A DNA stretch of 64,000 nucleotides from the NCBI RefSeq assembly GCF_004341945.1, contig NZ_SMBP01000005.1, forward strand, positions 62,001-126,000, given 5' to 3'. A program made the position numbers and the translations under genes. Position 1 is the stretch's first letter; every line of letters begins with the position of its first letter. This DNA is from Longicatena caecimuris. Lineage in GTDB: Bacteria; Bacillota_I; Bacilli_A; Erysipelotrichales; Erysipelotrichaceae. Shown one piece after another: positions 8,090-16,323 of this stretch. The notes below the pieces were generated by a model. It did no database searches. It saw nothing but the letters and a program-made list of their open reading frames with translations, and was not told the DNA's origin.

Positions 8090-8159
8090 GCGATTGTGCT
8101 AAAAAAACACTAGCAAAAATCTTTGGCATTTCGGCAAATTTCTATAACATTTCCCTAAA

Positions 8160-9236
8160 CTACTGGCCCTTAAGCGTAATTTTAACAATTTCAGAGGTTG
8201 TTCCTATACGTATCGGCATGCCCCAAGTGCCAGCTCCACTGCTGACGATCATCGGATATGGCTGTTGATAAGCTCCATAATCATAAGGATATGCCAGCTT
8301 TGTGAAAAGGGTATTAGGAAAGATTTGTCCTTGATGCGTATGCCCGCTAACTTGTAAATCAATCGCATGGACATCATCAAAGCATGGTCGATGATCGATA
8401 ACGATGATTGGCTTGTCTGCTTGACAGGATTTCATTAAGGTGGCAAGCTCCATACGTTTTTCCTTTTTGTCCTTGCGTCCAATCACATAAAACCGATGAT
8501 CTACGAGGGCTGTTTCATCTTTTAGAATATGGATGCCACTTTGCTTCAAGAGGGTTTCATATGCTTTACGATTCTTACTCAGCAATTCATGATTGCCGGG
8601 ACTGTAATAAATTTTATCATGAAAGGAAGCATTACGACATTTCATACAAAATTGCTGTAAGTCAGAAGTTGGTGTTGCTTCATCAAAGAGATCTCCTGCC
8701 ACCAACAAAGCATCCATTGGCTGCTTTTCTAACATCGCAAACATTTGATCCATGCGGTGCTTGTCCACTCCACTTCCTAAATGCAAATCACTAAGTAAAT
8801 AAAACTGCAGATCTTTCGCTATGTTCATTTTCGCAGTTACGCTATAGCTACGCAAGACAAGCGGTGCTGCCTGCCGATAACCGATATACACAAACAAGGC
8901 AGTAAAAAGAATACATCCACCTAGAATATAGCGCAAAGATAACTTATACGCCCTTCTTTTATCTAACAAAAAGGCAATCCCCTGCATGAGGGCAAATAAT
9001 ATGAGCCATACCAGCACAATTGTTGATATAAGCAAAAGCAATGCGCGTAAAGACTCTTGCTGCAGACGATAAAATTGATTGCTGAAGCGATAAAATAAAA
9101 TACCATCACCAATCACTAACAACACCTGCAGGCATCGATAAAAAAAGCCTTGTACTTGTTGATGTATCCATCGCAATTGCAGATAACTCACAATGCACAC
9201 CAACACTCCCATCCCAGCTAAAAACACACCCATCAT
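8160..9236 (-). CDS. Membrane-bound metallophosphoesterase (YkuE-like)
   Basis: A 358-residue protein with about four N-terminal transmembrane helices (residues 1-130) and a calcineurin-like phosphoesterase domain. All five metal motifs are visible: SDLHLG, GDLFD, GNHE, a histidine in VIDHRP and SGHTHQGQ. Relatives act on lipid-linked substrates such as UDP-diacylglucosamine or on cyclic nucleotides; the substrate here is unknown. Upstream in-frame starts at 9308 and 9272 lack an SD, while AGAAGGA lies seven bases before the ATG at 9236. It diverges from the MarR-NrdG operon. Confidence 0.85.
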   Translation of the reverse strand: MMGVFLAGMGVLVCIVSYLQLRWIHQQVQGFFYRCLQVLLVIGDGILFYRFSNQFYRLQQESLRALLLLISTIVLVWLILFALMQGIAFLLDKRRAYKLSLRYILGGCILFTALFVYIGYRQAAPLVLRSYSVTAKMNIAKDLQFYLLSDLHLGSGVDKHRMDQMFAMLEKQPMDALLVAGDLFDEATPTSDLQQFCMKCRNASFHDKIYYSPGNHELLSKNRKAYETLLKQSGIHILKDETALVDHRFYVIGRKDKKEKRMELATLMKSCQADKPIIVIDHRPCFDDVHAIDLQVSGHTHQGQIFPNTLFTKLAYPYDYGAYQQPYPMIVSSGAGTWGMPIRIGTTSEIVKITLKGQ

Positions 9237-9361
9237 GATTTTATCCTTCTTTCGTCTTTTGTCTATTATCATAGCACATTCTGATAGAAAGCACAGGTTT
9301 ATACACAAAAACAGTGTGTATCATTATAACATTAGACAATCAACGGTAATAGTATTACAAA

Positions 9362-9375
9362 TGAAAACGTTTACT
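9362..9375. promoter_or_regulatory. Candidate cre (CcpA) site upstream of the nrd operon
   Basis: TGAAAACGTTTACT matches 13 of 14 positions of TGWAANCGNTNWCA. It sits 30 bp upstream of the -35 of the nrd promoter and between two divergent genes. Confidence 0.4.
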
Positions 9376-9405
9376 ACACTTTCATAATTTACACGGTCCA
9401 AACGG

Positions 9406-9434
9406 TTGAAGTTACGAAAAAGCTGTGTTATCAT
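9406..9434 (+). promoter_or_regulatory. Promoter of the MarR-NrdG / NrdD operon
   Basis: TTGAAG (9406-9411), 17-bp spacer, TATCAT (9429-9434). The predicted start near 9441 falls inside the dyad operator. Confidence 0.7.
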
Positions 9435-9435
9435 A

Positions 9436-9461
9436 CAAATAGTTGAATAGTCAACTATTTG
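9436..9461. promoter_or_regulatory. Perfect dyad operator, probable MarR-type site
   Basis: Inverted repeat with 11-bp arms CAAATAGTTGA (9436-9446) and TCAACTATTTG (9451-9461) around a 4-bp centre. It directly follows the -10 element and abuts the SD GGAGTG of the MarR-NrdG gene, a position where a bound repressor would block transcription. The arm length and TTGA/TCAA half-sites suit MarR dimers. Autoregulation is inferred. Confidence 0.75.
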
Positions 9462-9471
9462 GAGTGATGAT

Positions 9472-10611
9472 ATGGAAAGCAACAATTATTTATTGATGAA
9501 TATCTCCATTCTTTATCGTTGTGGGCAAAAATATTATGATAAACAGTTAAGTGATTATGATATCAATGCCGGACAGCTTCCTTTTCTGATTTTGATTTAT
9601 GAAAATGAAGGAATCAGCATGCAGGAACTGGCAGTGAGAGGATGTTTTGATAAAGGTACCATTACCAAAAGTATTGGTAAATTAGAGGATGCCGGCTATG
9701 TTCGATCTTGTGCCAGTACGACGGACAAAAGAGTGCGCTTGCTCTACACGACCGATCGTACAAAAGACATCATTTCAAAGATTTATCTCATTCGACGAGA
9801 ATGGTGGGAACGCTTGACTCGCGACATGAGTGCGAGCGAATGCGCTAATACGGAAGCTTTGCTAGATGCTTTGACTGAAAAAGCTAAGCAGTATGATGCC
9901 ATGGAGGATGAAAAAGAAATTAAGCTCTTTGGCTTGCAGAAATTGACTCTGTTGGATTATCCGCAGAAGATGGCAAGCACAATTTTCACCGGTGGCTGTA
10001 ATATGCGCTGTCCGTTTTGTCAAAATGCCGATTTGGTCTTCTTGAATGAGAATACCTCACAAATACCTACCAAAGATATTATCGCTTTTTTAAAAAAGCG
10101 TCGTAGTGTCTTAGAAGGTGTCTGTATTACCGGTGGTGAACCTTTATTAAATGATACCTTAGAATCTTTTTTAAGAACCATCAAAGAATTAGGTTACCAA
10201 ATAAAGCTAGATACAAACGGCAGTTATCCAAAGCGTTTAAAAGAACTCGTCGAGAAAAAACTGATTGACTATGTCGCAATGGACATTAAAAATTGTCTAA
10301 AGCGTTATCCTGAAACAACCGGCATTCACAATTTTGATGTGACACCAATCAAAGAAAGCGCCGCATATTTAATGGAAGATCACATCCCTTATGAATTTCG
10401 GACAACGATTGTAAAAGAGCTTCATACCTTAGCCGATATGCAGGAAATCGGAAAATGGCTGAAGGGTGCCAGAGCGTATTATCTGCAAGGCTTCGTCGAT
10501 AGTGAACGAGTAATTCAAAAAGGGCTACACGCTTACGATGCCCAAACCATGAAACAATTACAAGAAGCTGTTATTCCATATATTGCAAATACACAGCTTA
10601 GAGGCTTGTAA
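9472..10611 (+). CDS. nrdG: MarR regulator fused to anaerobic ribonucleotide reductase activase (NrdG)
   Basis: One uninterrupted 379-residue frame holds two proteins. Residues 1-135 are a MarR winged helix (GISMQELAVRGCFDKGTITKSI, then a basic wing DKRVRLLYTT). Residues 148-379 are a radical SAM activase of the NrdG2 type with Cys178-x3-Cys182-x2-Cys185 (CNMRCPFC), the SAM-binding GGEP, and LDTNGSYP. NrdG makes the glycyl radical on NrdD. Normal NrdG proteins have no regulator domain. The operator just upstream suggests that the fusion controls its own operon, perhaps coupling activase state to transcription. nrdD follows after 17 bp. Confidence 0.9.
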   Translation: MESNNYLLMNISILYRCGQKYYDKQLSDYDINAGQLPFLILIYENEGISMQELAVRGCFDKGTITKSIGKLEDAGYVRSCASTTDKRVRLLYTTDRTKDIISKIYLIRREWWERLTRDMSASECANTEALLDALTEKAKQYDAMEDEKEIKLFGLQKLTLLDYPQKMASTIFTGGCNMRCPFCQNADLVFLNENTSQIPTKDIIAFLKKRRSVLEGVCITGGEPLLNDTLESFLRTIKELGYQIKLDTNGSYPKRLKELVEKKLIDYVAMDIKNCLKRYPETTGIHNFDVTPIKESAAYLMEDHIPYEFRTTIVKELHTLADMQEIGKWLKGARAYYLQGFVDSERVIQKGLHAYDAQTMKQLQEAVIPYIANTQLRGL

Positions 10612-10628
10612 AGGAAAGGAAGAAAACT

Positions 10629-13001
10629 ATGTACAAAGTAATTAAAAGAGATGGAAAGGTTACCGATTTCGATATCGCCAAGATTACCATAGCCATCACC
10701 CAGGCATTTGAATCTGTCCAGCGCCAATATCATCCAAGTGTTATTGATATGTTGGCATTGCGTGTCACCAGTGATTTTGAGCCAAAAATCAAAGAGGAAT
10801 GCATTCATGTCGAAGACATTCAAGACAGTGTAGAGGATGTATTGATTCAGGCAGATTATGCCGATGTCGCAAAATCTTATATCCTGTATCGTAAACAGCG
10901 TGAAAAGATCCGCAATATGCGTTCGACGATCTTAGATTATAAGGACTTAGTTGACAGCTATGTAAAAGCAACCGATTGGCGTGTCAAAGAAAATTCGACG
11001 GTCACCTATTCCGTAGGCGGTTTGATCTTAAATAACAGTGGTGCCATTACCGCTAACTATTGGCTTTCTGAAATCTACGATGATGAAATTGCCAATGCTC
11101 ACAAGAATGGCGATCTGCACATCCATGATTTAAGCATGTTAACTGGTTATTGCGCAGGTTGGTCATTAAAACAATTGATTCAGGAAGGTCTTGGCGGTGT
11201 GGTTGGCAAGATTACCTCAAAACCGGCTTCTCATTTAGCAACGCTTTGTAACCAGATGGTAAACTTCTTAGGCATCATGCAAAATGAATGGGCAGGTGCA
11301 CAAGCCTTTTCTTCCTTTGATACGTATTTAGCACCATTTGTAAAAGTTGATAACCTTGACTATGATCAGGTAAAGAAGTGTGTGGAATCCTTCATTTATG
11401 GTGTTAATACCCCTAGCCGTTGGGGCACACAGGCACCTTTCTCTAATGTCACCTTAGACTGGACCGTTCCAAATGATCTGGCTGAAATGAACTGTATCAT
11501 AGGCGGCAAAGAAGTAGACTTTAAATATAAGGATTGTAAAAAAGAGATGGACATGATCAATAAAGCCTTTATTGAAGTCATGTTGGAAGGCGATGCCAAC
11601 GGACGTGGTTTCCAATATCCAATCCCAACCTATTCCATCACTTCTGATTTTGATTGGTCAGATACCGAAAATAATCGTTTATTATTTGAAATGACAGCGA
11701 AGTATGGTACTCCTTATTTCTCTAATTATGTAAATAGTGATATGGAACCAAGCGATGTGCGCAGCATGTGCTGCCGTCTGCGCCTGGATCTGCGTGAATT
11801 ACGAAGAAAATCTGGTGGATTCTTCGGTAGTGGAGAAAGCACAGGTTCTGTTGGTGTTGTAACGATCAACCTGCCTAGAATCGCCTATTTAGCTAAGAGT
11901 AAAGAAGAATTCTATAATCGCTTAGATCATTTAATGGATATCAGCGCACGTTCTTTGAAAACAAAACGTACGGTTATAACCAAATTATTAGATGAAGGTC
12001 TGTATCCTTATACAAAACGTTATTTAGGTACTTTTGAGAACCATTTCTCAACCATTGGTTTGATTGGTATGAATGAGGTCGGCTTAAATGCCAACTGGCT
12101 GCGAAAAGATCTGACTCATAAGGAAACACAAGAATTCGCAAAAGAAGTTTTAAATCATATGCGTGAACGTCTGGTGATCTATCAGGAAGAATATGGTGAT
12201 CTATACAACCTGGAAGCAACACCAGCTGAATCTACGACCTATCGTCTTGCAAAACATGATAAAGCACATTATCCAGATATCATTACCGCAACAGAAGAAG
12301 GCAATAGCCCTTACTATACCAATAGTTCACACTTGCCAGTAGGCTTTACGGAAGATATCTTTGATGCTTTGGATGTACAGGATGAATTGCAAACATTATA
12401 TACATCAGGAACGGTATTCCATGCCTTCTTAGGTGAGAAACTTCCAGATTGGAAAGCAGCTGCATCTTTGGTACGCACCATTGCCGCAAACTACAAACTG
12501 CCATATTATACTTTATCCCCTACGTATTCCATCTGTCCAAACCATGGCTACATCACCGGTGAACAATACACTTGTCCTCACTGTGGTGCTAAGACCGAAG
12601 TATGGAGTCGTATCACAGGATACTATCGACCAATCCAAAACTGGAATGAAGGTAAATCCCAGGAATATAAAGAACGTAAGGAATATGATATCGGCCACAG
12701 CGTCTTAAAAGGAAGAGATGTGTTCGCCCCTCAAAAAGATGAGGAAGCGAAAAAACCAGAGGTACAACCTAAAAAAGTCATGCTCTTTACCACAAAGACA
12801 TGTCCAAATTGCAAGATTGCTACCACATGGTTAGAGCAAGCAGGCATTCCTTATGAAAAAATTGATGCTGAAGAAAATCAGAAGCTGACAAAACAATATA
12901 AGGTCATGTTAGCTCCAACCTTGATTGTTGCCGATGAGCAGGACTATCAGGCATATGCCAATGCCAGTAATATTCGTAAGTTTATAGATGCTCATAAATA
13001 A
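10629..13001 (+). CDS. nrdD: Anaerobic ribonucleoside-triphosphate reductase with C-terminal glutaredoxin domain
   Basis: 790 residues. An ATP-cone occupies 1-95 (MYKVIKRDGKVTDFDI), the class III catalytic barrel 100-640 (SMCCRLRLDLRELRRKSGG and GSVGVVTINLPR), a zinc site CPNHG...CPHCG, and the glycyl-radical motif RITGYYRP near residue 662. After a charged linker, residues 710-790 form an added thioredoxin-fold domain with CPNC at about 722-726 (VMLFTTKTCPNCKIATTWL), like NrdH/glutaredoxin. Formate-type NrdDs lack this part; the fusion argues for internal dithiol reduction. It makes dNTPs without oxygen. AGGAAAGGAAG precedes the start. Confidence 0.93.
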   Translation: MYKVIKRDGKVTDFDIAKITIAITQAFESVQRQYHPSVIDMLALRVTSDFEPKIKEECIHVEDIQDSVEDVLIQADYADVAKSYILYRKQREKIRNMRSTILDYKDLVDSYVKATDWRVKENSTVTYSVGGLILNNSGAITANYWLSEIYDDEIANAHKNGDLHIHDLSMLTGYCAGWSLKQLIQEGLGGVVGKITSKPASHLATLCNQMVNFLGIMQNEWAGAQAFSSFDTYLAPFVKVDNLDYDQVKKCVESFIYGVNTPSRWGTQAPFSNVTLDWTVPNDLAEMNCIIGGKEVDFKYKDCKKEMDMINKAFIEVMLEGDANGRGFQYPIPTYSITSDFDWSDTENNRLLFEMTAKYGTPYFSNYVNSDMEPSDVRSMCCRLRLDLRELRRKSGGFFGSGESTGSVGVVTINLPRIAYLAKSKEEFYNRLDHLMDISARSLKTKRTVITKLLDEGLYPYTKRYLGTFENHFSTIGLIGMNEVGLNANWLRKDLTHKETQEFAKEVLNHMRERLVIYQEEYGDLYNLEATPAESTTYRLAKHDKAHYPDIITATEEGNSPYYTNSSHLPVGFTEDIFDALDVQDELQTLYTSGTVFHAFLGEKLPDWKAAASLVRTIAANYKLPYYTLSPTYSICPNHGYITGEQYTCPHCGAKTEVWSRITGYYRPIQNWNEGKSQEYKERKEYDIGHSVLKGRDVFAPQKDEEAKKPEVQPKKVMLFTTKTCPNCKIATTWLEQAGIPYEKIDAEENQKLTKQYKVMLAPTLIVADEQDYQAYANASNIRKFIDAHK

Positions 13002-13322
13002 AAAATATCTTTTCAAATGTGATTCAATTTAAGTAGTTAAAAAGAAGATTGCAACTATGATAAAAAATAGCGGACAATCTTCTTTTTCATATCTCTACTA
13101 AGTTAGCATATCCTTTACTATCCTTACGAAAAAGTATCTTATAAGTTATTAATTAAATAGATCCTAACTCCTGTATGAATTGCTAAAACTCTGGTATAAA
13201 GGTTTAGATTGAACAGCTGTTTATCAGCTTATGACATAACCATTGAACAATCTGTTGAAATACTCGTTCTTCATTGTCTATAAATTCAATAATAAGAATA
13301 TTCCCATGTTTAAGACCTCCTA
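13002..13322. other. Intergenic gap of 321 bp, with a possible gene remnant
   Basis: The left third holds the nrd terminator. The right part, read on the minus strand, has a good SD (TAGGAGG) and an ATG at about 13306 that hits a stop after nine codons. A neighbouring frame stays open for about 37 codons (segment IIEFIDNEERVFQQIVQWL). This could be a decayed gene following the radical SAM gene, or chance. Nothing else was seen. Confidence 0.35.
13039..13089. terminator. Terminator after nrdD
   Basis: Thirteen-base-pair stem AAAAAGAAGATTG (13039-13051) / CAATCTTCTTTTT (13075-13087), loop of 23 nt. Usable in both directions. Confidence 0.75.
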
Positions 13323-14165
13323 TCACATATCATGCTTATTATCCATTTTTTCTTTAACCAATCTAGCATGATAAAAGTAGTTGATGTATTTTAGGTTTAA
13401 CTCATCGCAATAAACATTTATAGAGCTTGCTAAATTATCCCAATAAGCATTATCTTTCTGCAAAAATATTTTTCGATACTCATTTGCCAGATTGCTATAA
13501 TATTTATCAATATAAGTAAGTATAGTTTGTTTATAAGAACCTCTAAGGTTTAGATTTTCAAACCAATATTCATTTACAATATAGCTTGTTTCTTCTATGA
13601 TTTTCTTCCAATCAGTAATATATGGAAAAATAGGAGATATAAACAAAACAGTATATATTCCTGCTTCATGTAGTCTTTTTATGGTATATAATCTATTAGC
13701 AATCGCACTAGCATTATCCATATCTTTTCGGAATGTTTCATTTAACGTATTCAGAGAAAACGCCACTTTAAGATTTGGGATTTTTTTTAGAATCTCAATG
13801 TCACGTAATATTAAATCTGATTTAGTGGAAATGGTTATTTGACAATCGATATTTATTAACTGTTCTAATATTTTTTGAGTTTTGCAATACCTTGCTTCAT
13901 ATTGATTATAACAATCTGTTACAGACGCTATGAATACCGATTTACCTTGAAGCCTTTTTTTACTTATAGGTTTATCACATTCCTTTATATCTATAAAAGT
14001 TCCCCATTCCTCTGAATGGCCTGTAAATCTTTTCATAAAACTAGCGTAACAATATTTACAGGCATGAGGGCAACCAACATATGGATTTATGACATAATCA
14101 CTATCTGGAAGATTTGATTTTGTCAAATAATCTTTTGTATTGATTTGCTTTTCGATAATTTTCAT
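13323..14165 (-). CDS. Radical SAM protein, SplB-like (COG1533)
   Basis: A 280-residue radical SAM enzyme. The [4Fe-4S] cluster motif is CPHACKYCYA (Cx3Cx2C) within NPYVGCPHACKYCY, typical of spore-photoproduct-lyase-like proteins of unknown substrate; IASVTDCYNQYEARY and ITISTKSDLILRD are the next conserved blocks. The start at 14165 overlaps the stop of the upstream regulator (TGATG), so both are coupled. The gene is AT-rich against its flanks, consistent with an acquired island. Confidence 0.75.
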   Translation of the reverse strand: MKIIEKQINTKDYLTKSNLPDSDYVINPYVGCPHACKYCYASFMKRFTGHSEEWGTFIDIKECDKPISKKRLQGKSVFIASVTDCYNQYEARYCKTQKILEQLINIDCQITISTKSDLILRDIEILKKIPNLKVAFSLNTLNETFRKDMDNASAIANRLYTIKRLHEAGIYTVLFISPIFPYITDWKKIIEETSYIVNEYWFENLNLRGSYKQTILTYIDKYYSNLANEYRKIFLQKDNAYWDNLASSINVYCDELNLKYINYFYHARLVKEKMDNKHDM

Positions 14166-14839
14166 CAGCTTATAACGCCTCCATGAAAATAGCATTCATA
14201 AATTTTCTCTTTCAAATAAAAGATTTCTTCATATCCTTGAAACCAAACAAATTCGCCTTCAACTTTGCAATGATAATGATAATCGCCCTTTACAAAAATT
14301 TTAGGACCCCGATAAGGTGCGTCAGCAGAAACACTTAATAAGGCTTCTTTTAAAAAGTCATTATCAAAAAAATCTCCTGTTATTCGTCCAGCATAGTTCA
14401 TGCTCCAAATAGGCTTATCAAGATACCAAACAGCCTCAGAACCAGAAAATTTCTCTCCCCCTAAATATGTATCTAGGTACTTATATCCGTTTTCACTATA
14501 ACTATAATCATGAGATTTTGTTCTTGATGAAGCAACTTTATTTCCATTTATTGGATAAGTGTTTTTTTTGGCATAGATTAAAAAAGAAATCATTTCATTT
14601 ATGTCTATTTCTGCACCTTTATAAATGGGTAGATTACATTCATCATCATCTTTAACAATTCTATCAATCGCTATACCGTATAATTTACTTAATGCTATCA
14701 ATCCATTTAGTTCTGGAATTGCCTGTCCATTTTCCCATTTGCTTATAGTTTGACGAGCTATACCAAGTTTATCGGCTAATTGTTCTTGCGAATATCCATT
14801 CTTTTTTCTCAATATTTGTAACTTTTCTTCTAATTTCAT
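14165..14839 (-). CDS. XRE regulator with C-terminal DUF5680 domain
   Basis: A 224-residue protein. HTH 1-58 (LRKKNGYSQEQLADKLGIARQTISKWENGQ in part) is followed by a DUF5680 domain (about 80-224) with YLDTYLGGEKFSGSEAVW and WSMNYAGRI, a pattern seen in many Firmicute XRE proteins that probably bind a small ligand. An in-frame GTG at 14848 is rejected because AGAGGTGG sits five bases before the ATG at 14839. It is translationally coupled to the radical SAM gene and likely represses its own promoter. Confidence 0.75.
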   Translation of the reverse strand: MKLEEKLQILRKKNGYSQEQLADKLGIARQTISKWENGQAIPELNGLIALSKLYGIAIDRIVKDDDECNLPIYKGAEIDINEMISFLIYAKKNTYPINGNKVASSRTKSHDYSYSENGYKYLDTYLGGEKFSGSEAVWYLDKPIWSMNYAGRITGDFFDNDFLKEALLSVSADAPYRGPKIFVKGDYHYHCKVEGEFVWFQGYEEIFYLKEKIYECYFHGGVIS

Positions 14840-14845
14840 AGATAC

Positions 14846-14888
14846 CACCTCTAGTTATTATTATAAAGGTTTATAGAGGTGTAATCTA
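14846..14888 (-). promoter_or_regulatory. Promoter with inverted-repeat operator for the XRE/radical SAM operon
   Basis: Minus strand: TAGATT (14883-14888), 17-bp spacer, TATAAT (14860-14865). Eight-base inverted repeats CACCTCTA (14846-14853) and TAGAGGTG (14874-14881) bracket the -10 box, one arm covering the SD. This suits autorepression by the XRE protein. Confidence 0.6.
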
Positions 14889-14965
14889 CCATCATACAGA
14901 CACAAATATGTCACTAGTAATAGACAATAAAGTGCTTACTTTGATTATAAAGAGGCTTTTATACC

Positions 14966-15369
14966 TTACGAAACTGATAAAGCTTTTAAATATTTAACGA
15001 TATTGCTATCTTTTCTTTCTTGTTTCATCCCTGATGGATAATTTCCCTGTAAATTCTCTGCTAGCTGATTGCCTTTAATCTTCAACATAATGTAGTTTAA
15101 TACCGCCAAGAATAATCTTGTCCAATGCAAAGTGCTGTACCATATCTTTACATATCTAAAAATATCAACATAGCAAGGTTTATTAAATAAGTAGTAAAAT
15201 GACTTCTTAAATCCTTTGAACATGCTGATAGACACTGTATTTAGGGAATCATCAATTTTTTTATTTTTTCTGGAATAGTCTTAGTTTCTCCTAATAAATA
15301 TTTAAATTTATATTGGCCTAGCCGCGTCTTATTTAGATAATTTATAATGTTTTTTGCATCTATAGTATT
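14966..15369 (-). pseudogene. Broken gene of unknown function, frameshifted in an A-run
   Basis: Two overlapping minus-strand frames read as one protein: DAKNIINYLNKTRLGQYKFK... ends at 15246, and the next frame continues as ...SLNTVSISMFKGFKKSFYYL to 14966. The switch point is a run of seven A, where one indel restores a single frame of about 130 residues. The 5' part also stops upstream (TAA at 15370-15372) without a start or SD. The C-terminal part has a hydrophobic helix (LFLAVLNYIML) and ends NIVKYLKALSVS. I do not recognise the family. Confidence 0.5.
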
Positions 15370-15411
15370 TTAAAAGCATATATGTTATCATTACCATAAT
15401 ATCATTGAAAA

Positions 15412-15455
15412 GCCAACTAAATAGAAGTCAATAAGTCAAATGACTTTCTGTTGGC
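15412..15455. repeat. Long imperfect hairpin upstream of the RibD_C gene
   Basis: Two nested pairs: GCCAAC (15412-15417) with GTTGGC (15450-15455), and AGAAGTCA (15423-15430) with TGACTTTCT (15441-15449). It lies at the edge of the AT-rich island about 77 bp before the next start. It may be an operator, an element end or a leader structure. Confidence 0.4.
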
Positions 15456-15531
15456 AATAGATGAAGAATTTGAAAAGAAATATATGTATACTGAAAACAA
15501 TGAACACACTGCTAAACTAGGAGATAGTAAA

Positions 15532-16212
15532 ATGAACAGACCACTTACCACCCTCTTTATGTTAATGAGCGTAGATGGAAAAATTAGCACCGGTGCAACG
15601 GATGAATTAGATGTTGATCTTGATTTTCCTAAACTGAAAGGACTCAAGGAAGGGCTACATCAATATTATGAAATCGAACAAACCACAGATCTATGGTGCT
15701 TAAATTCCGGACGTGTACAAGCTAAACTTGGAGTTAACCAGCGACCAATGCCACAAAAAACACCGGTATCTTTCGTAATCATTGATAACCGGCATTTAAC
15801 CCTACAAGGAATACGCTATTTCTGCGCCTTATCAAAAGAATTTGTACTCGTTACTACGAATCGACAACATCCTGCATTCACCCTGCAAGAAACTAATCTG
15901 CATATACTTCAGCAACATGAACTTGATTTATCTGCAATTTTTAAAACACTTTATACCGATTACGGATGTCAACGTCTCACCATCCAAACAGGTGGTACCT
16001 TGAATGGACTTTGCCTTAGAGAAAAGCTGATTGACTATGTAGATATCGTTGTTGCTCCGGTACTGATTGGCGGTAAAGATACTGCTACTTTGATTGATGG
16101 TACTTCATTGATGTCAACGAAGGAACTATCTCACTTAGGTATCTTAAAACTTCTTCATTGTGAGGTTTTAGAAGATTCCTATCTGCGCTTATCCTATCAA
16201 GTGATTTCTTGA
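15532..16212 (+). CDS. RibD C-terminal / dihydrofolate reductase-like reductase
   Basis: 226 residues of the RibD_C (DHFR-like) fold without the deaminase half of RibD. Visible are RPLTTLFMLMSVDGKIST (substrate and NADPH loop), the central LTIQTGGTLNGLCLREKLIDY, where RibD has the G-G-x-L-N dinucleotide motif, and VAPVLIGGKDTATL. Such stand-alone proteins are NAD(P)H-dependent pyrimidine or pterin reductases of unsettled substrate. The frame is open upstream to 15451, but AGGAG eight bases before the ATG at 15532 fixes the start. It stands alone, with a strong terminator. Confidence 0.8.
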   Translation: MNRPLTTLFMLMSVDGKISTGATDELDVDLDFPKLKGLKEGLHQYYEIEQTTDLWCLNSGRVQAKLGVNQRPMPQKTPVSFVIIDNRHLTLQGIRYFCALSKEFVLVTTNRQHPAFTLQETNLHILQQHELDLSAIFKTLYTDYGCQRLTIQTGGTLNGLCLREKLIDYVDIVVAPVLIGGKDTATLIDGTSLMSTKELSHLGILKLLHCEVLEDSYLRLSYQVIS

Positions 16213-16260
16213 TTCTGAATAATTTTCAAGACTTTGATTAAGATGTATACCAAGTGTTCA

Positions 16261-16295
16261 CCAAAAAAGAACCAATCGGTTCTTTTTTGGTTTTT
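16261..16295. terminator. Strong bidirectional terminator
   Basis: Perfect 13-bp stem CCAAAAAAGAACC / GGTTCTTTTTTGG with a 4-nt loop, between the converging RibD_C and Crp genes. Confidence 0.9.
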
Positions 16296-16323
16296 GGCTA
16301 TCGTTATGTGCATACGTAATTTG

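Noticed and set aside
9301-9321. ATACACA / TGTGTAT hairpin near the nrd operon as an NrdR box
   Set aside because: The spacing between the ACAC and GTGT halves is one base too short for the NrdR consensus, and there is no second copy in tandem.
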